NCBI RefSeq assembly: GCF_900091575.1
Contig: NZ_FMCR01000004.1
Location: 558,001-622,000 of the forward strand
Direction of reading: 5' to 3'
DNA from: Micromonospora saelicesensis
GTDB lineage: Bacteria > Actinomycetota > Actinomycetes > Mycobacteriales > Micromonosporaceae
DNA: 64,000 bases
How positions within the stretch are numbered: position 1 is the first letter of the stretch; the number at the start of each line of letters is the position of its first letter. Below, one piece after another: positions 9,401 to 16,302 of this stretch. A program made the translations under genes and the position numbers. Below the pieces are notes generated by a model that had not been told where the DNA came from, made no database searches, and saw only the letters and a list, made by a program, of their open reading frames with translations.

Positions 9401-10129
9401 CCGGCCGGCGACCCGACCGATCTCCGTCTCCCGGCCGACGTACGGTGCCTCGTCGCCGAGCCCCGAGCGGGTGCCCGGCGCGTCCAGCAGACCCAGCAGC
9501 TCGTACGCCTCGACCGGCTCACGCTTGCCCTTCAGCCGCAGCGGGCGCAGCGCCCGCCAGGAGGAGACGTGCCTGGTGGCCGCGGCGGTACGTCCACCGG
9601 CGTAGACGGCCCCGACCGCGGCGGCGTCGGCGAGCCGGGCGGCGGTGTTCACCGTGTCGCCGATGACCGTGTACTCGATGGCGGCCTGGATGCCCGCGAT
9701 GACGTCGCCGGTGTTCAGTCCGACCCGCAGCCCGAGCGGCGCGCCACCGCCCCGCTCGTCGTCGAGCACCCGGCGGACGGCCCGTTGCATGGACAGGGCG
9801 GCCCGGACGGCACGTTCGGCGTCGTCCTCGTGCGCCACCGGGGCGCCGAAGACCGCCATGATGCCGTCACCGGTCAGCTTGTCGACGTGCCCGCCGAACG
9901 TCTTCACCGCACCGGCGAGGGCGGCGAGGACCCGGTCGGTGACCGCGCCGACGCGTTCCGGGTCGAGGTCCTCCGACCAGGAGGTGAACTCGGAGAGGTC
10001 ACCGAAGAGCACGGTGACCACCCGGCGCTCGGCCGCCGGCAACGTGGCGGCAGCCGGCAGCGCGGCGCCACAGTTGTGGCAGAACCGCGCGCCGGGAACG
10101 GCAACGGTTCCACACACGGGGCAGGTCAC
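6482..10129 (-). CDS. Class III adenylate cyclase with AAA ATPase and TPR-like regions
   Basis: A 1215-aa signalling protein. It opens with a zinc ribbon (C3, C6, C17, C20). A class III nucleotide cyclase domain follows with every catalytic position present: metal-binding D44 (LFGDLSEF) and D88 (KLTGDG), the purine-specifying K84 and D158 (TVIGDTVN), and transition-state N161 and R165. That combination predicts ATP to cAMP. A P-loop (A-E-A-G-I-G-K-S, about 260-267) opens an AAA/STAND-type ATPase, and the last 600 residues are helical TPR-like repeats. The GTG start overlaps the MBL gene stop by 4 bases (GTGA), which decides the start; an upstream frame extension would lie inside that gene. 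Confidence 0.93.
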   Translation of the reverse strand: MTCPVCGTVAVPGARFCHNCGAALPAAATLPAAERRVVTVLFGDLSEFTSWSEDLDPERVGAVTDRVLAALAGAVKTFGGHVDKLTGDGIMAVFGAPVAHEDDAERAVRAALSMQRAVRRVLDDERGGGAPLGLRVGLNTGDVIAGIQAAIEYTVIGDTVNTAARLADAAAVGAVYAGGRTAAATRHVSSWRALRPLRLKGKREPVEAYELLGLLDAPGTRSGLGDEAPYVGRETEIGRVAGRLAEVIDQGDPRVLLMTAEAGIGKSRFAAEVERLAAGYDVGAGRYAAHTGARVLSVRCAAFGERRRLAPLADLVRAAVGLPSDASTALTRPAVEERLRRLGQRLARSGAETPPIATEQLLALLGYAELPAHGGSDSGEWGGSGTPAADAEVVPNAVADLLSGLASEAPLVIVVDDLHDATAETISALGLTLSRLTGPVLVLLLGRPELVRTAGALTRVADAEVHSLPPLRGADAARLLTSYLGGGKLPQADTDRLLATAQGNPFYLAELVTLLIERGALTTESVRGTASTRGAAADRSGSGEREQSGSTGWRLVPGSLGSRLLSRDLAAVLAARIDALPPDARSVLRDAAVTGDTVPTGALEAMREQRGGRDGRPSAVVAVELDRAVEELLQRRMLHRSRAGYSFATPLMREAAYAGVSKAELAERHAALARWAAPADESTASTVGGFTDEARDDFVATHVERAATLADAVKLRPDAPARAVVPLGVAALGRAARRSLSAGEPAMAVEYAERATELARDGVPAADRVVHARALLQVGRVSDALAYAEKIAANAGDEATRVSALLLAGQAQETLGDQSRAVTAWEEALQVATEGRLPTQRATAMRRLGMADFVAGRLSQASSRLAAAYQVSLGAQDRRGQAWSLQNLAWVTTTRGDFAGTDAVLGRAARLFAELKDPYGRAWLRGTTAFARLLAGRLREACRMAQVFLPFGERVGEAWAVGTLRAVAAFATAELGDLAEADREARRAYREFAAASDDWGRGFALVVRAVVARGLGEPEHAADLLTDALAYAERTSHPLLTGMAGTLRGFVALDMGDCETAERVARAVLTAVEPHNPQAPAQVAPRVLLATARLAAGDSATAVGLLAPVATAAANAPSLLFSRRQTMAQYAAALLAHGQREQALDWARRAVTAPAEDVRSQVIAASVLAEALAACGRPAEAVSCAQEAVRLAYATEQRSERAAADALHTRLTALV

Positions 10130-10962
10130 ATGTGCTCCAACCCACTGACCCCGGGCGCGGATTCCCCGGTGTCGACGCCCAGATACTCCAGTTGGGCCCG
10201 GACCGACCATTCGGCCGCCCACCAGAGTGAGCGGTCCACGTCCGCGTAGACCGCCGCCACCACGTCGGCGGGGGTGTGGGCGCCGGCGGCGACCGCCGCC
10301 CGGACCTGGTCGAGCCGGGCCCGGCGGTGGGCGAGGTAGAAGTCGGCGGCGGCGGCGCAGTCGGCCAGTGCCGGGCCGTGTCCGGGCAGCGCCGGGATCC
10401 CCCGGTACGCGGACAGCAGCTCCAGGCTGCTCAGGTAGTCACCGAGGTGCCCGTCGGGGTGGGCGACCACGGTGGTGCCCCGGCCGAGGATGGTGTCACC
10501 GGTGAGCACCACCCGCTCGTCGCCGTGCTCGACCAGGAAGCAGACCGAGTCGGCGGTGTGCCCTGGCGTCTGCAACAGGCTGATGTGCAGACCGAAGCCG
10601 CCGAAGTGCTCGCCCGGCTCGGTCAGCGGCTCGCCGCCGATGGTGTGCGCCGGGTCGACGGCGAGCACGTGCACGCCGCCGAGCAGCTCACTCAGCCGGG
10701 CCGCGCCCTCGGTGTGGTCGGGGTGGCCGTGGGTGATCAGGATCAGCCCGACCGGGCCGTGCTCGGCGATCCGGGTCAGGTGTCCCTCGTCCGCCGGCCC
10801 CGGGTCGATCACGATGCCGGACTCGGCCGCCGGGGCGCGTAGCACCCAGGTGTTGGTGCCGTCGAGGGTCATCGGCCCCGGGTTCGGCGCACGCAGCAGT
10901 GAGACCCAGCGGGGCAACTCGTCGGCAAGCGCCGCCACCGCCCCCGTCACGTGCCCGCTCAT
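10126..10962 (-). CDS. MBL-fold metallo-hydrolase
   Basis: Metallo-beta-lactamase-fold hydrolase, 278 aa. The metal motif H-G-H-P-D-H (H78, H80, D82, H83) is intact, followed by TPGHT, TGDT and PGHGP. The substrate is unknown; the C-terminal helical domain resembles the LACTB2-like subgroup. A longer frame could start at 10998, but that base lies inside a repeat element, so the ATG at 10962 is preferred. The gene is translationally coupled to the cyclase downstream. In M. tuberculosis the corresponding gene (Rv3677c) sits beside crp, so a cAMP-related neighbour is shared in theme though not in kind. Confidence 0.92.
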   Translation of the reverse strand: MSGHVTGAVAALADELPRWVSLLRAPNPGPMTLDGTNTWVLRAPAAESGIVIDPGPADEGHLTRIAEHGPVGLILITHGHPDHTEGAARLSELLGGVHVLAVDPAHTIGGEPLTEPGEHFGGFGLHISLLQTPGHTADSVCFLVEHGDERVVLTGDTILGRGTTVVAHPDGHLGDYLSSLELLSAYRGIPALPGHGPALADCAAAADFYLAHRRARLDQVRAAVAAGAHTPADVVAAVYADVDRSLWWAAEWSVRAQLEYLGVDTGESAPGVSGLEHM

Positions 10963-10997
10963 GGCTGCGATCGTACGACCCCGCCCGCCACACCCCA

Positions 10998-11067
10998 CGA
11001 TCTTGCACTTGCGGCCCCTGATTCATCCCGGTTCGGGGCTTTCGTCCGAGCAGAAAGTGCAAGATCG
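10998..11067. repeat. Palindromic element, family A copy 1
   Basis: A 70-bp element with perfect 13-base arms, CGATCTTGCACTT and AAGTGCAAGATCG. Two more copies of the same size and arms lie at 31427-31495 and 50427-50496. It sits between the RidA and MBL genes. Confidence 0.85.
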
Positions 11068-11085
11068 CGGGGCGATGGGGACGCG

Positions 11086-11547
11086 TCAGGCGACCTCGAC
11101 GATCAGCTCGATCTCCACCGGGGCGTCCAGGGGCAACTCGGCCACGCCCACCGCGCTGCGCGCGTGCCGGCCGGCCTCCCCGAAGACGGTGCCGAAGAGA
11201 TCCGAGGCACCGTTGATCACGGCGGGCTGACCGGTGAAGCCCGGCGCGGAGGCCACGAACCCGGTCACCTTGACCACCTTGACCACGTTCTCCAGGCCGA
11301 CCAGCGAGTCGACAGCAGCCAGCGCGTTGAGCGCGCACCGCTGGGCCAGATCCTTCGCCTGCTCGGCGGAGATCCCGGCGCCGACCTTGCCGGTCGCCAG
11401 CAACTTGCCCTCGGCCATCGGCAACTGGCCGGAAACGTACACGTGCTGCCCGGACTGCACGGCCGGGACGTAACTGGCCACCGGCGGCACGACCTCGGGC
11501 AGGTCGAGACCCAGCTCGGCGAGCTTCGCGTGCGGACCGTTGCTCAC
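11086..11547 (-). CDS. RidA/YjgF family protein
   Basis: A 153-aa RidA-type protein. The family fold signatures are visible: a YVSGQLPMAEGKL strand, ALAAVDSLVGLENVVKVVKVTGFVAS and a C-terminal ARSAVGVAELPLDAPVEIE containing the conserved R-x-x-V/A-x-G-V/A. RidA proteins hydrolyse reactive enamine/imine intermediates; this longer actinobacterial subgroup has no proven substrate. The GTG start overlaps the stop of the DUF4177 gene by 4 bases, fixing the start. Confidence 0.92.
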   Translation of the reverse strand: MSNGPHAKLAELGLDLPEVVPPVASYVPAVQSGQHVYVSGQLPMAEGKLLATGKVGAGISAEQAKDLAQRCALNALAAVDSLVGLENVVKVVKVTGFVASAPGFTGQPAVINGASDLFGTVFGEAGRHARSAVGVAELPLDAPVEIELIVEVA

Positions 11548-11699
11548 GCCTTCGGCCGCTTCAGGTAGGCGACCAGCTGGTCCGGATTCGGGCCGGGGAC
11601 CACGGCGACGAGCTCCCACCCGTCCTCGCCCCAGTTGTCGAGGATCTGCTTGGTCGCGTGGACCAGCAGCGGGACCGTGGAGTATTCCCACTTCTGCAT
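11544..11699 (-). CDS. DUF4177 small protein
   Basis: A 51-aa protein beginning MQKWEYSTVPLLVHATKQIL and ending in YLKRPKA. The W-E-Y start and the central W-G-E-D-G-W-E-L-V motif are typical of DUF4177. Its stop overlaps the RidA start (GTGA). The pair matches the Rv3678A-Rv3678c arrangement in mycobacteria. Function unknown. Confidence 0.88.
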   Translation of the reverse strand: MQKWEYSTVPLLVHATKQILDNWGEDGWELVAVVPGPNPDQLVAYLKRPKA

Positions 11700-11743
11700 C
11701 GCTGAAGGGCTCCCTCTCGGTGCGGAATTGTTCGAGGGACAGC

Positions 11744-12226
11744 CTACGGTCCGCTGGCCGGGCGAGGTACGGGACGCTGGTCCGGCGCAGCCGGCAGCTC
11801 CCCGCAGCGCCCTTCGTGCTCGTACCCCTGGGGGCAGCGGGACCGGTCGGGCAGCAGCAGGTCACAGAAGACCCGGTGCCGGTTGTTCTGATCGTCGGCG
11901 TTCGAGACGGTGGTCTCGCCGGCGTCCAACTCGGGCAGGAAGCCCAGGGACACCGCGACCCGACCGGCCAGCACGGTCGCCGCCGCCAGATTCGGCACCC
12001 GGATCGGCAGGTGGATGACGAAGCCCGGCTCGTCGTCCTCGCGGGTCCGCTCGGCGGGCTGGCTCGGCATCCGGGTCGTCTCCGCCTGCTCCGGCATCCG
12101 GCGGTACGACCGTTCGTTGATCGGCTGGTTGGTGACCTGCCCGCCGGCCTCGACCACGGACCCGAGCCGGCGGGGCCGGTCGTTCGTCGGGAACTGGGTG
12201 CGAGGGATGTTGTCCGCGTCGCGCAT
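11744..12226 (-). CDS. Uncharacterised actinobacterial protein
   Basis: 160 aa from an ATG at 12226. The N-terminal 60 residues are hydrophilic and probably disordered. The middle has a hydrophobic patch (FVIHLPIRVPNLAAATVLAG) too short and polar to be a clear membrane span. The C-terminal part has three Cys (F-C-D-L-L, R-C-P-Q-G, R-C-G). Family not recognised. It ends 44 bases before the DUF4177 gene on the same strand and is probably in the same transcript. Confidence 0.7.
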   Translation of the reverse strand: MRDADNIPRTQFPTNDRPRRLGSVVEAGGQVTNQPINERSYRRMPEQAETTRMPSQPAERTREDDEPGFVIHLPIRVPNLAAATVLAGRVAVSLGFLPELDAGETTVSNADDQNNRHRVFCDLLLPDRSRCPQGYEHEGRCGELPAAPDQRPVPRPASGP

Positions 12227-12579
12227 GCACTGCCTCCGGTCGTACCTCTCGGACCATGCTTCCGGCCCGGACCCATTCGTCCGTTCCGGCCCCCGCACCG
12301 GGACGAAGGTAGGTCTGTGGCCACGGTCCCGCCAACAGGACGCGCACAAGAGGCCACCAACAGTCACATATGCGACACACCGCAGGTCGGGGGCCCGACA
12401 CCGAAACCGACGCGGGTACCGCTCACCGGATCGCTGGGCCGCTCGACAGGCAGGGGCGACACCGATCCGGTCATCGACCGCTACCCTTCCGGTCGGACGG
12501 TCGCGCAGCGCCCGGCCGCCCGCTCGATCACGCTCGGCGCCAGGGGTGGCGACGGGCGCCGCACCCCTGGGGGAACGAC
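12227..12579. other. Divergent intergenic region, no gene seen
   Basis: About 350 bases between divergently transcribed genes. It should hold promoters for both directions, but I see no convincing -35/-10 pair and no strong inverted repeat. Confidence 0.5.
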
Positions 12580-13359
12580 ATGACCCACCCGCCCAGCGGC
12601 GACCAGGCCGGCACACCCGCTCACCCACCGGCCCACCCGGATCCCGCCGGTCAGCCCGGCGCGCCAACCATCCCCAGCCAGCCGACCCCTCCACCGCCCG
12701 GGCAGCTCGCTCTCCCCGCCTCCCCCGCCCAGCCGGCACTCTCCGCCGCCCCCACCTCACCGGCCTTCCCGGGGCAGCCCAGCGGCCCCAGCCAGCCGGA
12801 AGGGCCTGGCGGCCCCACCTCGGCCGCCGCACCGTCGCAACCTGGTGCCCCGAACCCCTCGTCGATTCCCGCGGCCCCGCCGGCCTATCCGCCCTACCAG
12901 GGCACGGCCGAGCCGAAGAAGAAGCGTGGTCTGCTGATCGCGGCGATCGCCCTGATCGTGATCATGGTGCTCTGCGTGGGGGGTGGCGTGGTGGCCTTCC
13001 TGACCCTGCGCGATGCCGAGACCGGCGAGGGTGCCAAGGAGCCGGCCGTCGCCGTCGACGAGTTCCTCACCGCGGTCTACAAGGATCGCGACGCGACAAA
13101 GGCGGCCGGTCGCGTCTGCGCCGCTTCCCGCGACGACGACAAGATCGCCGCGAAGGTGGCCGAGGTGGAGAAGTACGCCTCCACCTACCAGAACCCGCGC
13201 TTCCGGTGGACCACCCCGAAGGTGGACAACCAGACCGGGGAACGGGCCACCGTCTCCACCCGGCTCACCATGACCACCGCAGACGAGAAGGTGGCCGACC
13301 AGGAGTTGCGCTTCACTGTGGTGCAGAAGACGGGTTGGTGGGTCTGCGAGGTCGCCTGA
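12580..13359 (+). CDS. Proline-rich single-pass membrane protein
   Basis: 259 aa. The first 110 residues are extremely rich in Pro, Ala, Ser and Gln. A basic patch and one membrane helix (about residues 112-137, GLLIAAIALIVIMVLCVGGG) follow, then an extracytoplasmic domain of about 115 aa (VDEFLTAVYKDRDATKAAGRVC ... WWVCEVA) that resembles NTF2-like/DUF4878 secreted domains and has two Cys that could pair. The ATG at 12580 was chosen over longer in-frame extensions. Common in actinomycetes; role unknown. Confidence 0.82.
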   Translation: MTHPPSGDQAGTPAHPPAHPDPAGQPGAPTIPSQPTPPPPGQLALPASPAQPALSAAPTSPAFPGQPSGPSQPEGPGGPTSAAAPSQPGAPNPSSIPAAPPAYPPYQGTAEPKKKRGLLIAAIALIVIMVLCVGGGVVAFLTLRDAETGEGAKEPAVAVDEFLTAVYKDRDATKAAGRVCAASRDDDKIAAKVAEVEKYASTYQNPRFRWTTPKVDNQTGERATVSTRLTMTTADEKVADQELRFTVVQKTGWWVCEVA

Positions 13360-13385
13360 CCGCCGAGCCTGGATAGGCTCGACGG

Positions 13386-14363
13386 GTGTGTGCAGCTGAG
13401 CGTCCGATCGACCCGGCCGGTACCGGATGGCCCGCCCGTCTCCACGTGGTGACCGGTAAGGGCGGCACCGGTAAGACCAGCGTGGCGGCGGCGCTGGCCC
13501 TCGCGCTCGCCGCCGGTGGCCGGCGCACCCTGCTGGTCGAGGTCGAGGGGCGGCAGGGCATCGCCCAGCTGTTCGGCATCGAGCCGCTGCCCTACGAGGA
13601 GCGGCACCTCGCCGACGCGCCGGACGGCGGTGAGGTGCGCGCGCTCGCGGTGGACGCCGAGGAGGCGCTGCTCGAGTACCTGGACATGTTCTACAAACTG
13701 GGCGCGGCGGGCCGGGCACTGCGCAAGCTCGGCGCCATCGACTTCGCCACCACCATCGCGCCCGGCCTGCGGGACGTCCTCCTCACCGGCAAGGTGAAGG
13801 AGGCCACCACCCGCACCACCGGGCAGCGGCGCGCGTACGACGCGGTGGTGCTGGACGCCCCGCCGACCGGGCGGATCGGCCGGTTCCTCAACGTGACGGC
13901 GGAGACCGCCCGGCTGGCCAAGGTGGGCCCGATCAAGACCCAGAGCGAGGGGGTCGCCGCGTTGCTGCGGTCCCCGATGACCGCGGTGCACGTGGTCACG
14001 CTGCTGGAGGAGATGCCGATCCAGGAGACGGTCGACGCGATCGCCGACCTGACCGCCCTCGGCTTCGGCGTCGGGAAGGTGCTCGTCAACGGAGTCCGAC
14101 CGCCGCTGCCCGCCGGAGCGGCGGTCACCGCCGCGGAGTTGAAGCGCGGGCTGGTCGCCGCCGGGCTGCCGGCCGATCGGGACATCGTGGCCGGGTTGCA
14201 CGATGAGGCGCGTGATCAGCTCATCCGGCGCGAACTGGAAGATTCGCTCCGCGCCGACCTGGTGGAGTTGGGGCTGCCGATGATCGAGCTGCCGTTGCTG
14301 CCCGATGGGGTTGATCGGGCGGGGCTCGCGACGCTGGCCCAGGCCCTCGTCCGCGCCGAATGA
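13386..14363 (+). CDS. ArsA/Get3-type ATPase, first of a pair
   Basis: A 325-aa member of the ArsA/Get3 (anion-transporting) ATPase family. The deviant Walker A motif G-K-G-G-T-G-K-T is at about residues 24-31, with both the signature Lys and the P-loop Lys. The switch region LDAPPTGR follows. The GTG start is 26 bases after the previous gene. It forms a tandem pair with the next gene; the pair corresponds in order to Rv3679-Rv3680, next to whiB4. The pair may act as a heteromer; cargo unknown. Confidence 0.92.
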   Translation: MCAAERPIDPAGTGWPARLHVVTGKGGTGKTSVAAALALALAAGGRRTLLVEVEGRQGIAQLFGIEPLPYEERHLADAPDGGEVRALAVDAEEALLEYLDMFYKLGAAGRALRKLGAIDFATTIAPGLRDVLLTGKVKEATTRTTGQRRAYDAVVLDAPPTGRIGRFLNVTAETARLAKVGPIKTQSEGVAALLRSPMTAVHVVTLLEEMPIQETVDAIADLTALGFGVGKVLVNGVRPPLPAGAAVTAAELKRGLVAAGLPADRDIVAGLHDEARDQLIRRELEDSLRADLVELGLPMIELPLLPDGVDRAGLATLAQALVRAE

Positions 14364-14419
14364 CTCACACCTGAGCGCAGCACGGGCGCGCGGACCCACC
14401 GGCCCGATACGCTCGATTG

Positions 14420-15568
14420 GTGCCTTCCGAAGACGCGGCGCCGCAGCTGGACGTCGACCAGATCCTCGCCGACCCAGGCGTGCGGATCGTCGTGTGCTGC
14501 GGTGCCGGCGGAGTGGGAAAGACGACCACGGCCGCGGCGCTGGCGCTGCGGGCCGCCGAGCACCATGGCCGACGCACTGTGGTGCTCACCATCGACCCGG
14601 CCCGCCGGCTGGCCCAGTCGCTGGGCCTGACCGAGCTGGACAACACCCCTCGCCAGGTCAAGGGGATCGACGTCGAGAGCAGTGGCGGCGAGTTGCACGC
14701 CATGATGCTGGACATGAAGCGCACCTTCGACGACGTGGTGTTGCAGCACACCGACCCGACGAAGGCCGCGGAGATCTTCGCGAACCCGTTCTACCAGGCG
14801 ATGAGTTCGACCTTCGCCGGCACGCAGGAATACATGGCAATGGAGAAGCTGGGCCAGTTGCACGCCCGGGGCGAGTGGGACCTGATCGTGGTGGACACTC
14901 CACCCTCCCGCTCGGCACTGGACTTCCTGGATGCGCCGGCTCGGCTCTCCCGTTTCCTCGACGGTCGGATGCTGCGGCTGCTCCTGGCCCCGGCGCGCAG
15001 CGGCGGGCGGAGCATGTTCAGCCTGGTCACGGCCTCGTTCGGGATGTTCTCGAAGGTGGTGCAGAAGGTGCTCGGCGCGCAGCTGCTCACCGACCTGTCC
15101 GGCTTCGTGGCGGCACTGGATTCGATGTTCGGTGGTTTCCGGCAGCGCGCCGAGCAGACGTACCGCATCCTGCAGGCGCGGGAGACGGCCTTTCTGCTGG
15201 TCGCGACGCCGGAGCCGGACGCGGTCCGGGAGGCCGCCTACTTCGCGGGTCGGCTGCGGGACGAGCGGATGCCACTGGCCGGCCTGGTGCTCAACCGGGT
15301 GCACCGCCCGGCGGTTCCGGAGCTGGACGCCGAGCAGAGCCGGGTCGCCGCCGAGCGGCTGACCCAGCTGGGTGGACATGAGGCCACCGCCGACGTGCTG
15401 CGGGCGCACGCGGCGTTGGCTCGCCAGGCGGTACGCGAGCAGCAGGTCGCCGCGCGCTTCACCGAGGCGTTCCCGGCCGTGCCGGCGGTTTCGGTCACGG
15501 CGCAGCCCGCCGACGTGCACGACGTCGACGGGCTACGGACGATCGGCGCGGCGATCAGCCGGCCGTGA
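14420..15568 (+). CDS. ArsA/Get3-type ATPase, second of a pair
   Basis: 382 aa from GTG 14420 (a TTG one codon earlier is less likely). The P-loop reads G-A-G-G-V-G-K-T with the P-loop Lys at about K34. The signature Lys that deviant Walker A proteins use across the dimer interface is Ala here, unlike in its partner upstream. VVDTPPSR is the switch/Walker B-like segment. If the pair forms heterodimers, one active site may differ from the other. Its end is 6 bases from the end of the convergent whiB4. Confidence 0.9.
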   Translation: MPSEDAAPQLDVDQILADPGVRIVVCCGAGGVGKTTTAAALALRAAEHHGRRTVVLTIDPARRLAQSLGLTELDNTPRQVKGIDVESSGGELHAMMLDMKRTFDDVVLQHTDPTKAAEIFANPFYQAMSSTFAGTQEYMAMEKLGQLHARGEWDLIVVDTPPSRSALDFLDAPARLSRFLDGRMLRLLLAPARSGGRSMFSLVTASFGMFSKVVQKVLGAQLLTDLSGFVAALDSMFGGFRQRAEQTYRILQARETAFLLVATPEPDAVREAAYFAGRLRDERMPLAGLVLNRVHRPAVPELDAEQSRVAAERLTQLGGHEATADVLRAHAALARQAVREQQVAARFTEAFPAVPAVSVTAQPADVHDVDGLRTIGAAISRP

Positions 15569-15574
15569 CCGGCG

Positions 15575-15895
15575 TCAGTTGGCCGCGCTGACGAGAATCT
15601 TGTCCTTGCCGGCCTTGTCCTTGCTGTTCTTCTTCATCGCGGCCTCGAACATCTTGCGCCAGCTCGTCACCTGCGGGTGACGACGCAGTAGCGCCCGCCG
15701 TTCGCGTTCGGTCATGCCGCCCCACACACCGAACTCGATCCGGTTGTCCAGCGCGTCGGCCAGGCACTCGTACCGAACTGGGCAGCTCCGGCAGATCCGC
15801 TTCGCCACGTTCTGTTCGGCGCCCTGTACGAACAACGCGTCCGGGTCCCCGTTCTGACATGCCGCCAGCGACGGCCAGTCAGTGATCATGCCCAT
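15575..15895 (-). CDS. whiB4: WhiB-family iron-sulfur regulator (WhiB4-like)
   Basis: 106 aa. Four cluster-binding Cys are arranged C13-X21-C35-X2-C38-X5-C44, followed by the G-V-W-G-G turn (56-60) and a basic C-terminal tail, the full WhiB signature. WhiB proteins sense O2, NO or redox state through a 4Fe-4S cluster and regulate transcription. ATG 15895 is chosen; an ATG two codons further in is also possible. Placement between two ArsA-type genes and ponA2 is the same as for M. tuberculosis whiB4, which supports the symbol. Confidence 0.93.
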   Translation of the reverse strand: MGMITDWPSLAACQNGDPDALFVQGAEQNVAKRICRSCPVRYECLADALDNRIEFGVWGGMTERERRALLRRHPQVTSWRKMFEAAMKKNSKDKAGKDKILVSAAN

Positions 15896-16302
15896 GTGTA
15901 CACGTCCCCCCTTGCAGTACCTACCGACCTCGTCGATGCACGTCAGCCGGCAATTCCCCCCGATCGCCCGGCCCGCCTTCCCCAAGGCGACGCGGACGAC
16001 ATGTGGCGCTGTCGCCGCCCCCATCATGCTCTGTAGTCGACTGATTACGCAACGTTGTCGACGAAATCCATCATTTCGGACACTCCCGGCTTCCCGGGCC
16101 TTCGACCGCCGGTTACCCCGCCGAGGTCAGCGATAACGCTGCGCCACCTCACTGAATCGGAGGAGACTCACGCCAGTTCACACGCAACCAAGCACCGGGG
16201 GTCGTGCGTTTAGCACAACGAGGGCAGCGCGCGCAGGAAATGGGGAAAGAACGCCCCAGCGCCCCTCGTTCCCTACTCGCGTACCCTGTCGAGGTGACCT
16301 GG
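15896..16302. promoter_or_regulatory. Divergent whiB4-ponA2 control region
   Basis: About 400 bases without a gene between divergent whiB4 and ponA2. Two GTCGAC palindromes (around 16036 and 16057) and a short inverted repeat CGAAAT/ATTTCG (16062-16078) lie roughly mid-spacer and could be binding sites. The assignment is a guess from position. A GAGGTG ribosome site sits 6 bases before ponA2. Confidence 0.4.
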
